Of a stretch of 32,887 nucleotides of DNA, positions 16,862 to 24,402 are shown piece after piece; within the stretch, counting starts at the first letter, position 1, and each line of letters opens with the position of its first letter. The notes under the pieces were generated by a model. The model was not told the DNA's origin. It worked only from the letters and a program-made list of their open reading frames with translations, and made no database searches. The position numbers and the translations under genes are program-made. Origin of the DNA: a virus; IMG/VR virus record IMGVR_UViG_3300030329_000783, positions 7,229 through 40,115 of that record. One strand, 5' to 3'.

Positions 16862-18067
16862 TTATGCGTCGTTAGCCGCGTCAGTAGTAAAGAATAATTT
16901 AATACCTAAAAGTTTTGCATCTGCTGTTAAAGTGTCGTCAGACACATCTCTAGTTATTTGAAAGAACACTTGTTCATCTGTACTAGGAGAACCAGCTATA
17001 GTAACTGCTCCACTTTCTGCTGTAACGTCTAAATCGTTTGCCGTACCGCTGTGTGCTTTTGCTGTAGGTGCAACTGCTGTTCCAAAAGCAGTATTGCAAG
17101 AATCATTATCTGCTATAGCAACTCCTGCTAAATCCCAAGATACAGTCCCTGTGTTTGTTGAGTCTGCTGTAAAAAATGCTTGAAAAGTTACTGTTCCTTC
17201 GTTCCAAGATTTTGGAAAAGCCACAGCAAATTGAGCATTCTCATCGGAATCTTTATCAAAATCCATAGTTTTGATCTCTGGACCATTTGATAATTCTACT
17301 TGACCAGCTTCTGCTCCAGCAGTGGTATTAGCATACATAGCAACTGCAGGAATCCATATAGATTCTTTACCTGCAACTTTAACTGCAGCGGTTCCTGATT
17401 TTAAAACTCCAGTTCCTTTTGGATTAATATTTATGTCTACGTTTGTGTCGTCTCCTGTTGCAGAAAGGGTAGGACCATTACCTGTCGCTGCATTAGCTAA
17501 TGTAAACTCATTAACTGCAGATCCAGTTTCTGTAAATTTTAATAATTCTAATGTACCATCGCCAAGTGCATTTCCATTAACATCTAACTGACCACCTAGT
17601 TGTGGAGTTGTATCATCTACAACAGCACCAATCATAGGTATTTCTTTGATATCAGGATTTGTACCATCGTTGGCAGTAGCAAAAACTATTTTATCACCTT
17701 TATCAGTAGCTGAAAAAGTTACAGATGAACCTGAACCAGAAACATATTTAAATTGAACTGTGTAAGCACCTGAAGTTGAGTTTCTTAAATAGTAAAAAGT
17801 TTGAATATCTAAAGGAATAGTTACAATTCTATTTCCTGTAATAGAACCTGTAAATTCTATCATTCTGTGAGCAGCTGTGTCACCCGTTCCAGAGTCTGTG
17901 ATAGCTAGAGTAGTAGTTCCAGCACCACCTGCAATTGATTGTGTTGTAAAGCCGCCAGCTATTTGTTCGAAGACTTGTAAATTAACATTTGTTTTATCTC
18001 CCCATGTACCTGAGTTTTCACCGGTAGCTTGAAGTTCTATACCTAAAGGTGAGTAAGTTGATGCCAT
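16862..18067 (-). CDS. Tail fibre or virion structural protein
   Basis: 401 aa, Thr/Ser/Gly/Ala/Asp-rich and beta-structured. The N-terminus STYSPLGIELQATGENSGTW matches a start common to marine phage fibre proteins. LGGQLDVNGNALGDG (157-171) and NVDININPKGTGVLK (209-223) resemble repeat motifs of phage fibre shafts. The C-terminal ~170 residues form a separate beta-rich domain that may be the exposed part. Preceded by a good promoter-like sequence and an AAGGA ribosome site. Confidence 0.7.
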   Translation of the reverse strand: MASTYSPLGIELQATGENSGTWGDKTNVNLQVFEQIAGGFTTQSIAGGAGTTTLAITDSGTGDTAAHRMIEFTGSITGNRIVTIPLDIQTFYYLRNSTSGAYTVQFKYVSGSGSSVTFSATDKGDKIVFATANDGTNPDIKEIPMIGAVVDDTTPQLGGQLDVNGNALGDGTLELLKFTETGSAVNEFTLANAATGNGPTLSATGDDTNVDININPKGTGVLKSGTAAVKVAGKESIWIPAVAMYANTTAGAEAGQVELSNGPEIKTMDFDKDSDENAQFAVAFPKSWNEGTVTFQAFFTADSTNTGTVSWDLAGVAIADNDSCNTAFGTAVAPTAKAHSGTANDLDVTAESGAVTIAGSPSTDEQVFFQITRDVSDDTLTADAKLLGIKLFFTTDAANDA

Positions 18068-18094
18068 AATTTTTATCCTTTATTAAATACCTTA

Positions 18095-18123
18095 ATTTTA
18101 TTTCTATTGTACTGCCTTGTCAA
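18095..18123 (-). promoter_or_regulatory. Candidate sigma70 promoter before the 401-aa fibre gene
   Basis: The minus strand reads TTGACA (18123-18118), exactly 17 bases, then TAAAAT (18100-18095). It lies in the 56-base gap between two structural genes. The expected start is near 18088, about 20 bases before the ATG at 18067, leaving room for the AAGGA ribosome site. This is the best promoter match in the window. Confidence 0.5.
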
Positions 18124-19581
18124 CTAGGCTACTAATTTCCAAGTTGGAGCTGTGCCTGAGTCGACTAATTCCCATGAATTTATTGATATTATACCTGTAG
18201 AAGTGGTCATTGACAATCCTGTTGGTAAACATAATGCAGAAGCACCAGCTACAGTATTTGCTGCAACTACGTTTAATTGGATACCTGTTAAGTCTACTTG
18301 TGTATTTGGAGTAGCATCCTCATTGCCTAATGATACGCTTAATGCTTGACCTGTAAGAGTCAAGTCTGCATTCGCAGTTATAGATAAGGTACCTGTTGTA
18401 GAATTTAGTAGTTGTCCTGTAATAGCAACATCTGGAGCGGGATCTAGTTGTCCTGTAGACATTGACATTCCCATATTTACACTTGCTGAACCCCATTTTT
18501 GATCTCCCCAACCTATACTTTGACCCCAACCTGGAGTACTTACTGCGCTTAATTCAATGGTTACAGAATTATCTACGTCTTCATTACCTAAACTTGTAGT
18601 AGCTGTTACACCAGTAACATCAACATTTACCCAAACACCCTCTGATCCCCAAACTTCTTCACCCCAAGCATCTCTTCCCCAACCTTGTTCGTTGTAAGCT
18701 TCTTCTGTACCTAAACTTGCGGTTAATTGTTGTCCTGTAGGGAAAACACTAGTTCGATCAGCTACACTTCCCGTTGAAACATTTAATGCACTTAAAGGGT
18801 TGGCACTTAAGAAAATTTCTGTTGCTGTTTGAATGTTTACGCTTCCAATATTTGTGCCTAACTGTTGTCCTGTTTCAGGAACTTGTTGACCAATTGCAAC
18901 TGCTGGAATAAAAGGACCACCCCATTCTGTGGTTGAGGCATTCCATGTGCTGTCACCCCAAGATTCTTTTGAACCAAAATCAATTGAAAGATCTAATCCT
19001 GTAACACTAACATCTATTGTAGATTCACCCCAGTTTTCATCACCCCAAGCGTCTCTTCCCCAACCTACTTCGTTAAATACATTAAGGGTACCTAATGACG
19101 GAGCTAAAGTTACAGCAGTAACGCTAATATCATTTTCTATTGTGCCCCAAGAATTTTGGTTCCAACCCAAAGCACCATAAGCGTTTTGAACGATATCCAT
19201 AATACCGCCCATCCCAATTCCATGAACATAACATAAGTAATAAAAATCGGTTTCAGACGATGGTGTTACTTCAACATATCGTGTTGTTGCAGCGTTAAAA
19301 GTTGTTGTGTTTATGTAGTTTGCGTAGTTTGATGCACCATCCAAATAATAAGTTACACCAGATGTAAGATATTGATCTCTACTTGTAGTTGTAGAAAAAA
19401 TTAATGGGTGGCCATCATTTGAAGCATCACTTTGTTCAAAACGTAAAGTTCCCCCATTGACCCAAGAAACAGTTCCTGGACCTGTTGAGTTTCTAGCTCC
19501 GTCTAAATAAAAGACGTTGCCTGTGCCTCCGCCATAAAGGTTACCCGACGCTACGGTAACTGTGTAAGTTAGTTGTGCCAT
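18124..19581 (-). CDS. Tail protein with cupredoxin-like domain and Trp-Gly repeats
   Basis: 485 aa. Residues 1-133 look like a cupredoxin: GGTLRFEQSDASNDGHPLIF (43-62) with His58, then FYYLCYVHGIGMGGIMDI (113-130) giving Cys117, His120 and Met124, the order of the four type-1 copper ligands. Next come Trp-Gly repeats: GWNQNSWG (139-146), VGWGRDAWGDENWGES (172-187), GWGRDAWGEEVWGSEG (300-315) and GWGQSIGWGDQKWGS (351-365), separated by Thr/Ser-rich beta segments. I infer a receptor-binding or tail-tip protein. Copper binding is a prediction. Confidence 0.7.
   Translation of the reverse strand: MAQLTYTVTVASGNLYGGGTGNVFYLDGARNSTGPGTVSWVNGGTLRFEQSDASNDGHPLIFSTTTSRDQYLTSGVTYYLDGASNYANYINTTTFNAATTRYVEVTPSSETDFYYLCYVHGIGMGGIMDIVQNAYGALGWNQNSWGTIENDISVTAVTLAPSLGTLNVFNEVGWGRDAWGDENWGESTIDVSVTGLDLSIDFGSKESWGDSTWNASTTEWGGPFIPAVAIGQQVPETGQQLGTNIGSVNIQTATEIFLSANPLSALNVSTGSVADRTSVFPTGQQLTASLGTEEAYNEQGWGRDAWGEEVWGSEGVWVNVDVTGVTATTSLGNEDVDNSVTIELSAVSTPGWGQSIGWGDQKWGSASVNMGMSMSTGQLDPAPDVAITGQLLNSTTGTLSITANADLTLTGQALSVSLGNEDATPNTQVDLTGIQLNVVAANTVAGASALCLPTGLSMTTSTGIISINSWELVDSGTAPTWKLVA
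18659..18684 (-). repeat. Intragenic repeat coding a Trp-Gly motif (copy 2)
   Basis: This 26-base stretch differs at one base from 19040-19065 in the same gene. On the minus strand it encodes the GWGRDAWGE motif of the 485-aa protein. It points to duplication of a protein module within the gene. Confidence 0.7.
19040..19065 (-). repeat. Intragenic repeat coding a Trp-Gly motif (copy 1)
   Basis: Partner of the repeat at 18659-18684, with 25 of 26 bases identical. It encodes the first GWGRDAWGD motif. The copies are about 380 bases apart, and the sequence between them is not repeated at this identity. Confidence 0.7.
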
Positions 19582-19598
19582 AGCATCGGGCTCCTAAA

Positions 19599-20030
19599 TT
19601 ATGCGATTCTTAATATAGCGGCGCTCGATGTAAAGTTTGGAAATTGAATTGTAAAAGTTCCAGAAGTTGCAGTTTTATCAGAACCAAAATCTAAAACACA
19701 AACTGCTTTGTTAGCTTCAGTTGAGTTATAGATTAAAGCACCTCTCGCAGTAAGTGTTACTCCTGTGAAAGATAAATCTGCAAAGTCCACAATTGCGACT
19801 CCGCCTGTTGCTAATGAAGTTTGTTGTGAAGCAAGAGTTCCACCTTTTGCTGCATACTGACCAGAAGCACTTACTTCTCCGCCTGTAATATAAGCTGTAG
19901 TTGCTGCACTTAATGTTGCAGTTGATTTATATAATGCTAGTTTGAAAACATCACCACCATTTTCTAAATCGTGAACTCCTTCTAAAATTTCTTTCTTAAA
20001 ACTATTGCAAACTGCTTGTGTAATTGCCAT
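19599..20030 (-). CDS. Small virion structural protein
   Basis: 143 aa, Ala/Thr/Ser-rich, with AITQAVCNSFKKEILEGVHD at the start and alternating strands after residue 45 (VAIVDFADLSFTGVTLTARG near 78-97). The family is familiar to me from marine phage structural modules between the adaptor and fibre genes; its exact position in the particle is unknown. A clear ribosome site (AAGGAGAAATTAAC) precedes the ATG. Confidence 0.65.
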   Translation of the reverse strand: MAITQAVCNSFKKEILEGVHDLENGGDVFKLALYKSTATLSAATTAYITGGEVSASGQYAAKGGTLASQQTSLATGGVAIVDFADLSFTGVTLTARGALIYNSTEANKAVCVLDFGSDKTATSGTFTIQFPNFTSSAAILRIA

Positions 20031-20051
20031 GTTAATTTCTCCTTATAAATT

Positions 20052-20741
20052 TTAATTATTCGGTGAAGGTGAAGGTATTTTAACCCTAGGCACCCCATCC
20101 GTGTACTCATCTCTACGTCTTCTGCCCATTTGCTCCAACGCAAAACTTTGTATAGAAACATTATACTTGTCTGAATAGATTTTGTACATATCCATCGGAC
20201 CTTTTAAAAACTCATATGCTTGTACCATTACTGCGTTAAATAACAGGTCAGGAGCATTTTTTGACACATAAGTTTCTGTATTTGTAGAGCTTAAAGCATC
20301 TGGTGAGTATATGTAACTTAATTGTACTTCATACTGAGCATTAGGAGTAGGGGCTAAAATTAGTGTAGTTTCTTTCCAATTAGCATAATATTTTGGAACT
20401 CCAGTAGCTCCTGTTGAATTAAATTCAAAAATAAAACTTGTATCTCTTTTATCTAAATACACTTTTGTCGAAGGTGACTGAGTTGTATCCAATACATAAA
20501 GTGATCTTACTATGATCGATGTTCTTGAAGATGAAGTTACAGGAGCACTAGGTAAAATTAAATAAGGTGAATTTAATTGTAAATTTGCAGTTGCATATTC
20601 TCTTGTATAGTCTGCATCAACTTCTCTAAAAATACGAAGTTCAGCATCTCTAATCATTGATTGTAAAATAGAATCAGTTAGAACAGCACTTCCAACTTCT
20701 GTATAATCTCTCACTTTTTGTAATAATTCAGCAAACGTCAT
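20052..20741 (-). CDS. Head-tail adaptor protein (SU10-adaptor-like)
   Basis: 229 aa. The start TFAELLQKVRDYTEVGSAVL (2-21) and MIRDAELRIFREVDADYTRE (29-48) match the helical N-terminus of phage adaptor proteins of the SU10 type, which join the portal ring to the tail nozzle. KRDTSFIFEF (102-111) and the C-terminal helical part with a Lys/Tyr-rich end follow the same layout. It overlaps the 114-aa gene by four bases. The assignment rests on remembered family patterns. Confidence 0.7.
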   Translation of the reverse strand: MTFAELLQKVRDYTEVGSAVLTDSILQSMIRDAELRIFREVDADYTREYATANLQLNSPYLILPSAPVTSSSRTSIIVRSLYVLDTTQSPSTKVYLDKRDTSFIFEFNSTGATGVPKYYANWKETTLILAPTPNAQYEVQLSYIYSPDALSSTNTETYVSKNAPDLLFNAVMVQAYEFLKGPMDMYKIYSDKYNVSIQSFALEQMGRRRRDEYTDGVPRVKIPSPSPNN

Positions 20742-21082
20742 GATATACTTATTGTAACACTCCCCATAGTTGACTGTAACCTTCTTTTGTTATTTTCTTC
20801 ATTAGCATCTATAGAAGGTCGCATACCGTCAGATGTAAATTGTCCTGGCCAAAGAGCAGGATCTAGATAAACTACAACAGGTGCAGCTCTTTGTGGTCTT
20901 GCATTGTATAAAGCTACAGGATCTGCTCTGTGTGGTTTTGGATCCAATTGAGGATGTTTTTTTTCAAATTCTGATATATGAACTAATGAACCATTCCATT
21001 CTTTTACCATTTCTCTATATGGAAAAGCCTGACCTGATCTATCAGATATTGATTGTGAGTATTTACCCTTTGAATATGCCAT
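20738..21082 (-). CDS. Conserved small protein of the neck module
   Basis: 114 aa. It contains AYSKGKYSQSISDRSGQAFP (2-21), MVKEWNGSLVHISEFEKKHP (25-44) and a Pro-rich centre. I recognise it as a recurrent marine phage family placed between neck and adaptor genes. No enzyme motif, membrane segment or metal site is visible. ATGA coupling with the adaptor gene suggests a joint function. Role unknown. Confidence 0.6.
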   Translation of the reverse strand: MAYSKGKYSQSISDRSGQAFPYREMVKEWNGSLVHISEFEKKHPQLDPKPHRADPVALYNARPQRAAPVVVYLDPALWPGQFTSDGMRPSIDANEENNKRRLQSTMGSVTISIS

Positions 21083-21084
21083 AA

Positions 21085-21756
21085 TTATCCTTGTGGGTAA
21101 TAAACATTAGGAGAAATATAAACAGATGTTCTTTGTCCGTCTTCTTCTAACGCTCTTTTCAGTTCATCTTCATATAAAAGTTTTAAAGCTTGTATTCTAT
21201 CAGGTGCGATTTTTTGAGATAAGTAAAAAGCCAATCCAGATACCATACATGGGAAAAATCTAAAAGGCATATCTGCTGTATTCGTATAAGCACCTGCATC
21301 TTCAATTCTTGCTAGATAATAATAGAATATATTAGTTACTGCGCTTGTATCAGGAGCTAAATATAAACTTATAGTTGGAGTGATTTGTCTGTCGACATAA
21401 TACTGAGAAGGTGTACCCGCCTGAGTTTTATTAGGAATAGCAATATATTCAGATCTAGATACTTTAGTTAAAGTTTGTTGATTGCCACCAGATACTGTTA
21501 CTACAGCTTCAAGTACATCATTACAATCACTAGGAGTGTTGTAAGTAACTTGATTGTTTACTAAAGTTTCTGTTTTTGATTTTACTTTCCAGAGATTAAT
21601 TCCTCTGTTGCCCCATTCAGAAAATAAAAGATTAAGACTTCTTCTAGCAGATTTAAGATCATACCCAGAATTAGTTCTTACACCGCATCTTTCGTAAGAT
21701 TCTTCGATAACCTCATCAATTGACAGGTTAAAACTTGTAGTTCCTGAACTAGCCAT
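21085..21756 (-). CDS. Neck/tail-accessory protein (P22 gp4-like role)
   Basis: 223 aa. The early helices IDEVIEESYERCGVR (13-27) and DLKSARRSLNLLFSEWGNRG (33-52) have the spacing of head-completion proteins such as P22 gp4, where a helical hairpin contacts the portal. A beta domain follows, then FRFFPCMVSGLAFYLSQKIA (165-184) and a C-terminal helix. It is just upstream of the small protein and the adaptor. Homology is not certain and the context carries much of the weight. Confidence 0.6.
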   Translation of the reverse strand: MASSGTTSFNLSIDEVIEESYERCGVRTNSGYDLKSARRSLNLLFSEWGNRGINLWKVKSKTETLVNNQVTYNTPSDCNDVLEAVVTVSGGNQQTLTKVSRSEYIAIPNKTQAGTPSQYYVDRQITPTISLYLAPDTSAVTNIFYYYLARIEDAGAYTNTADMPFRFFPCMVSGLAFYLSQKIAPDRIQALKLLYEDELKRALEEDGQRTSVYISPNVYYPQG

Positions 21757-21763
21757 TTCATCC

Positions 21764-21928
21764 TTACGCTAATATTTTTTCTTGTAAATGTTTTGGTAGA
21801 TTTTTTTGTTTACCAATTAGCTTTCCTGTTTTTGCCATTGTTGGTTTCTTTTTCACAGAGCCACCGCCCATGTATTTATTCATTCCACCACCCATTTTAC
21901 CTTGTACTTTTATTCTTCCGTTTTTCAT
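21764..21928 (-). CDS. 54-aa Gly/Met-rich micro-protein
   Basis: ATG at 21928 lies two bases after the stop of the 55-aa gene, with AAGGAG about 10 bases upstream; TAA at 21764-21766. The product contains GKMGGGMNKYMGGGSVKKKP and a basic C-terminal helix. GGM/GGGM motifs recur in tiny proteins of marine phages, from memory. The function is unknown; low complexity and basic charge suggest a structural or assembly peptide. Confidence 0.6.
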   Translation of the reverse strand: MKNGRIKVQGKMGGGMNKYMGGGSVKKKPTMAKTGKLIGKQKNLPKHLQEKILA

Positions 21929-21929
21929 A

Positions 21930-22097
21930 TTATTTTACTCCTTCAAATTTTCCGCCTTTGACAGCTATACCCATACCTCGGCACTCACCACCCACAGACA
22001 TTTTTACTGGTTTAACTGGTTTTGGTTTTTTCTTACCATCTTCAGTTGCTTTTCTTAATGCTTCTAAATATTTTTTATATTCTGTTGCTTCTTCCAT
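21930..22097 (-). CDS. 55-aa Lys/Gly-rich micro-protein
   Basis: ATG at 22097 follows AGGAGATACT, a strong ribosome site. The product has an amphipathic helix (EEATEYKKYLEALRKATEDG), a Lys/Pro linker, and a Gly-rich end with one Cys (SVGGECRGMGIAVKGGKF). TAA at 21930-21932. It forms a pair with the Gly/Met-rich gene below it. No family assigned. Confidence 0.6.
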   Translation of the reverse strand: MEEATEYKKYLEALRKATEDGKKKPKPVKPVKMSVGGECRGMGIAVKGGKFEGVK

Positions 22098-22105
22098 AGT
22101 ATCTC

Positions 22106-22504
22106 CTAGTAATCTATCATACCACCATAGTATAATTTAGTAAACGCACCTTTTGATGCAAAAGTCTTAACATTCGTTGGTTTTCCTCCAACCCCTTGAG
22201 CTCTACTTCTTTTCCTCGCAACGGCACTCCTCTTTTGAGAGTCTGTCATCCTTGCCGCTTTTGCAGCAGGGACGCACTTTGGATACTTCCGTTTTTTGTC
22301 CGATGCTAATTTTGAACGACCACAAGGTGCGTACGAACCATCTTTTCGTTTGCTTCCAATATCTACCCATTTCTCTGAAAACCATTTTTTAAGTCCTCCA
22401 CTTTTCATACCACCTGCTGGAACACAATTAGGAACCATACGGTTACCTTTTTTCTTCATGCCCTTTTGGACATAACCTTCCCAACAAGTACCTCGTTCAC
22501 TCAT
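22106..22504 (-). CDS. Basic Cys-containing protein (DUF5872-like)
   Basis: 132 aa, with about 30% Lys/Arg. Key parts are GTCWEGYVQKGMKKKGNRMV (5-24), KKWFSEKWVDIGSKRKDGSY (39-58), CGRSK (61-65) and KYPKCVPAAKAARM (73-86). The WFSEKWVDIGSK/KYPKCVP pattern recalls the DUF5872-type proteins of marine viruses, from memory and not certain. Four Cys (7, 27, 61, 77) could bind metal. It overlaps the 162-aa gene by four bases. It may bind nucleic acid; function unknown. Confidence 0.6.
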   Translation of the reverse strand: MSERGTCWEGYVQKGMKKKGNRMVPNCVPAGGMKSGGLKKWFSEKWVDIGSKRKDGSYAPCGRSKLASDKKRKYPKCVPAAKAARMTDSQKRSAVARKRSRAQGVGGKPTNVKTFASKGAFTKLYYGGMIDY

Positions 22505-22989
22505 TTTAATAAATCGCCGTAATAATTGACTAAGCTCTCATTGGACATCTTAATGCCTGCTGAGTCATGCTTAATAAATTTACCTTGATAAGCTTTAATT
22601 GATTCTAGTGTCTTTGCTTGTTTCTTATGTAATGCAGATGCTTTATGTAATCCTTTTGCAACTTTTTTAATTTTTATTTCTGCGCCTTTATTTACTTCTA
22701 TTGCTGTTGGTTTATTTCGTAAATTGAAAGTCCCTTTCTTTTGCGGGTATTTAAAATACATTCCATCTCTTTCGTATTCACTTTCTTTAAATTTTGCTTT
22801 CTTTTTTGTTTGCGCATGCAAACCTTTATTTGCAGGTTTAGGTCCTTTGAAGTCTTTTCTTTTTACACCTGAAGGATCTTTAATTTTACCCGCACATATT
22901 TTGCTCGCATATGCGTTAGCGTATGCTGACGGGTATACTTTAAATTTTCTTTTGGCTGCAGCCTTGCCTCTAGCACATAGTTTTGTCAT
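22501..22989 (-). CDS. Basic protein with CARGKAAAKRKF motif
   Basis: 162 aa, Lys-rich. The N-terminus TKLCARGKAAAKRKFKVYPS (2-21) and YANAYASKICAGKIKDPSG (22-40) form a recurrent motif of marine phages: a short basic helix followed by a Cys-containing segment. The remainder is highly basic and less conserved. A promoter-like sequence and an inverted repeat precede it. It overlaps the DUF5872-like gene, with which it shares composition. Nucleic-acid binding is plausible but unproven. Confidence 0.65.
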   Translation of the reverse strand: MTKLCARGKAAAKRKFKVYPSAYANAYASKICAGKIKDPSGVKRKDFKGPKPANKGLHAQTKKKAKFKESEYERDGMYFKYPQKKGTFNLRNKPTAIEVNKGAEIKIKKVAKGLHKASALHKKQAKTLESIKAYQGKFIKHDSAGIKMSNESLVNYYGDLLK

Positions 22990-22993
22990 TGTC

Positions 22994-23047
22994 TTTAAGC
23001 CTCTTTCGGTTGTACAACTTCTTAGATTGTATCACTTTAGGCTTAAA
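22994..23047 (-). repeat. Inverted repeat enclosing a palindrome
   Basis: TTTAAGCCT (22994-23002) and AGGCTTAAA (23039-23047) are perfect 9-base inverted copies separated by 36 bases. The perfect 10-base palindrome GTTGTACAAC sits inside at 23009-23018. The pair spans the stop codon of the 47-aa gene and the leader of the 162-aa gene. There is no T-run, so a terminator is unlikely; an operator or mRNA stem is possible. Confidence 0.5.
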
Positions 23048-23054
23048 CAGTAAA
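23026..23054 (-). promoter_or_regulatory. Candidate extended -10 promoter before the 162-aa gene
   Basis: The minus strand reads TTTACT (23054-23049), 17 bases, then TACAAT (23031-23026), preceded by TGA so that TG stands at the extended -10 position. The start would be near 23019, directly next to the palindrome GTTGTACAAC at 23009-23018, which could act as an operator. Confidence 0.4.
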
Positions 23055-23186
23055 TGTCCTAGCGAGAGGATTCTTTTTATTGGATTTTTTGGCGAGTAAT
23101 TTTTCTTTTTTCTTTTTCTTTTCATCTTTTGCGCCACGTATTTGACCTTCTACTTGTTTTGTCATTGAGGATCTACTTATTGCCAT
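23043..23186 (-). CDS. 47-aa Lys-rich micro-protein
   Basis: ATG at 23186 overlaps the TAA of the endolysin gene (TAATG), with AAGGAG about nine bases upstream; TAA at 23043-23045. The product begins MAISRSSMTKQVEGQIRGAK and continues as an extremely Lys-rich stretch to NPLARTFTV. Strong coupling signals support it. No family recognised. Confidence 0.6.
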   Translation of the reverse strand: MAISRSSMTKQVEGQIRGAKDEKKKKKEKLLAKKSNKKNPLARTFTV

Positions 23187-23662
23187 TATACTAACTCCTT
23201 TGCACTACCTAATATTGGTTTATATTTTGTTTTACCCTCAAATTTGTAAGCATGCAAGAAGGATGCTCTTGGTGTTCCCTCAATCCAGCTACAGTGAATC
23301 CAGCCTGAGTTGGGTTCGCCCGGAGTGTAGAACTCGAGTATCAATTGATCTGGTGAAAGATTTTCTTTAATCCAATCAAATAGTTCAGCATTGTCTGTGC
23401 CAATACATTCGAAATCTGCCGCCTCAGCTTTTGCATGCTGCGATCGTGCCGAGCTGCCGATAGCTTCACACAGCGCTACGCTTCGAAAACCGCTGGTAAT
23501 CTTAACCCTGCCAAAATGGTCACGTACTGGTTGAAGAATATTTTCACACAATGCTTTAAGTTTTTCTATTTGTTCTGCATTAGGATTATTGTTAATCCCT
23601 TTTCGGATTGCAGTGTCTGATTTAATTAATTCTGATAAGGTAAAATTTCGTGAAAGATTCAT
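23186..23662 (-). CDS. Endolysin, M15A-type zinc peptidase
   Basis: 158 aa, the usual size of single-domain M15A (D-Ala-D-Ala carboxypeptidase-like) phage proteins. Visible motifs are ITSGFRS (55-61), SQHAKAEAADFE (74-85) with zinc ligands His76 and Asp83, and SGWIHCSW (119-126) with the third ligand His123. There is no signal peptide, so it needs help to cross the membrane or acts from the virion. It cleaves peptide cross-links in peptidoglycan. The membrane protein and small protein just upstream could form a lysis cassette. Confidence 0.88.
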   Translation of the reverse strand: MNLSRNFTLSELIKSDTAIRKGINNNPNAEQIEKLKALCENILQPVRDHFGRVKITSGFRSVALCEAIGSSARSQHAKAEAADFECIGTDNAELFDWIKENLSPDQLILEFYTPGEPNSGWIHCSWIEGTPRASFLHAYKFEGKTKYKPILGSAKELV

Positions 23663-23669
23663 AAATCTC

Positions 23670-23882
23670 CTATTCTATTATTAATTTCTTAATGCTTTTG
23701 CTACCATCAATATTATCTTCTAATTCTGCAGAACCTTTCCAACATTTGTAGGATATAGTTTCTGAATACTGTCTCTCAGCCGTACGCTTGCCGCGTAAAC
23801 ATTCGGCCATTGAACTTTGCAAACGTGCTTCCTTAATTTCTCCGTTTACAAACATTAATAATCCTATTACAGCTTCAATCAA
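23670..23882 (-). CDS. 70-aa protein with hydrophobic N-terminus
   Basis: It starts MIEAVIGLLMFVNGEIKEAR, a short hydrophobic stretch too brief for a full membrane helix but possibly an anchor. Then come a basic helix and two Cys (28, 47), and the C-terminus is AELEDNIDGSKSIKKLI. It overlaps the one-helix protein gene by four bases and lies seven bases before the endolysin gene. The position suggests a lysis accessory protein; no family is assigned. Confidence 0.6.
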   Translation of the reverse strand: MIEAVIGLLMFVNGEIKEARLQSSMAECLRGKRTAERQYSETISYKCWKGSAELEDNIDGSKSIKKLIIE

Positions 23883-24304
23883 TGTGTTGCTCCATTTCCG
23901 TTATATTTAAAATCTCTGTTTTGATCTTTTAATTTTTCTATGTCCATCAAAACCTTTTCCATCTGTTTCGTTAAAAATTCAATGTTCACTTTGTTTAGAG
24001 CCATAGATTCAATGTGTTTGTTTAGACGATCGGTAGTTTTATAAAGATCTTCAATCATCATGTACTGCTCAGAATCAGCGGGCAATGTACCCATTTGTCC
24101 TCGTGGCCATTTTATTCTAAACTCAGAATTATTCTCTACATCTTTAGACATAAGTTCAAGTTGTGTTGCCATCTTATTTTGTTTTTCTATAATACCGAAA
24201 TAAGCCCAAGTGCCAATTGCAACGAGGACTATCAGAGAGGCAACCGTTTTCATCGGCATCTGCACGGCGGCTTCCTCAGAAATTCTTAACGGTTTATTGC
24301 TCAT
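23879..24304 (-). CDS. One-helix membrane protein with coiled coil (lysis-cassette candidate)
   Basis: I place the start at ATG 24304 (141 aa), not at the upstream ATG 24355, because it forms an ATGA overlap with the 33-aa gene and gives the N-terminus MSNKPLRISEEAAVQMPMKT. Residues ~19-38 (VASLIVLVAIGTWAYFGII) are a membrane helix, and the rest is a soluble coiled-coil-like region with MALNKVNIEFLTKQMEKVLM. One N-terminal helix plus a coiled coil fits an i-spanin or a membrane-anchored accessory; the neighbouring endolysin supports a lysis role. Confidence 0.65.
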   Translation of the reverse strand: MSNKPLRISEEAAVQMPMKTVASLIVLVAIGTWAYFGIIEKQNKMATQLELMSKDVENNSEFRIKWPRGQMGTLPADSEQYMMIEDLYKTTDRLNKHIESMALNKVNIEFLTKQMEKVLMDIEKLKDQNRDFKYNGNGATH

Positions 24305-24402
24305 TTTCTTTTCTTTTGTCTTTTTGGAATAAACAAATTTGCAATAGACGAACAAAATTTATCTAAAGCTCCAAAAATTTTTAACATTATTTTGTCAAAC
24401 AT
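24301..24402 (-). CDS. 33-aa micro-protein
   Basis: ATG at 24402 overlaps the TAA of the 51-aa gene (ATAATG) and TGA overlaps the next ATG (ATGA). The product is a 33-aa amphipathic helix with a basic tail (MFDKIMLKIFGALDKFCSSI at the start, KRQKKRK at the end). The double coupling and the otherwise empty gap support translation. It could associate with the membrane; function unknown. Confidence 0.5.
   Translation of the reverse strand: MFDKIMLKIFGALDKFCSSIANLFIPKRQKKRK

Noticed and set aside
18320-18529. 69-aa minus-strand frame inside the 485-aa tail gene
   Set aside because: Out-of-frame shadow with a Ser/Arg/Tyr-rich sequence and no start signals.
22203-22385. 60-aa minus-strand frame inside the DUF5872-like gene
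   Set aside because: A frame shadow of Lys/Arg codons without start signals.
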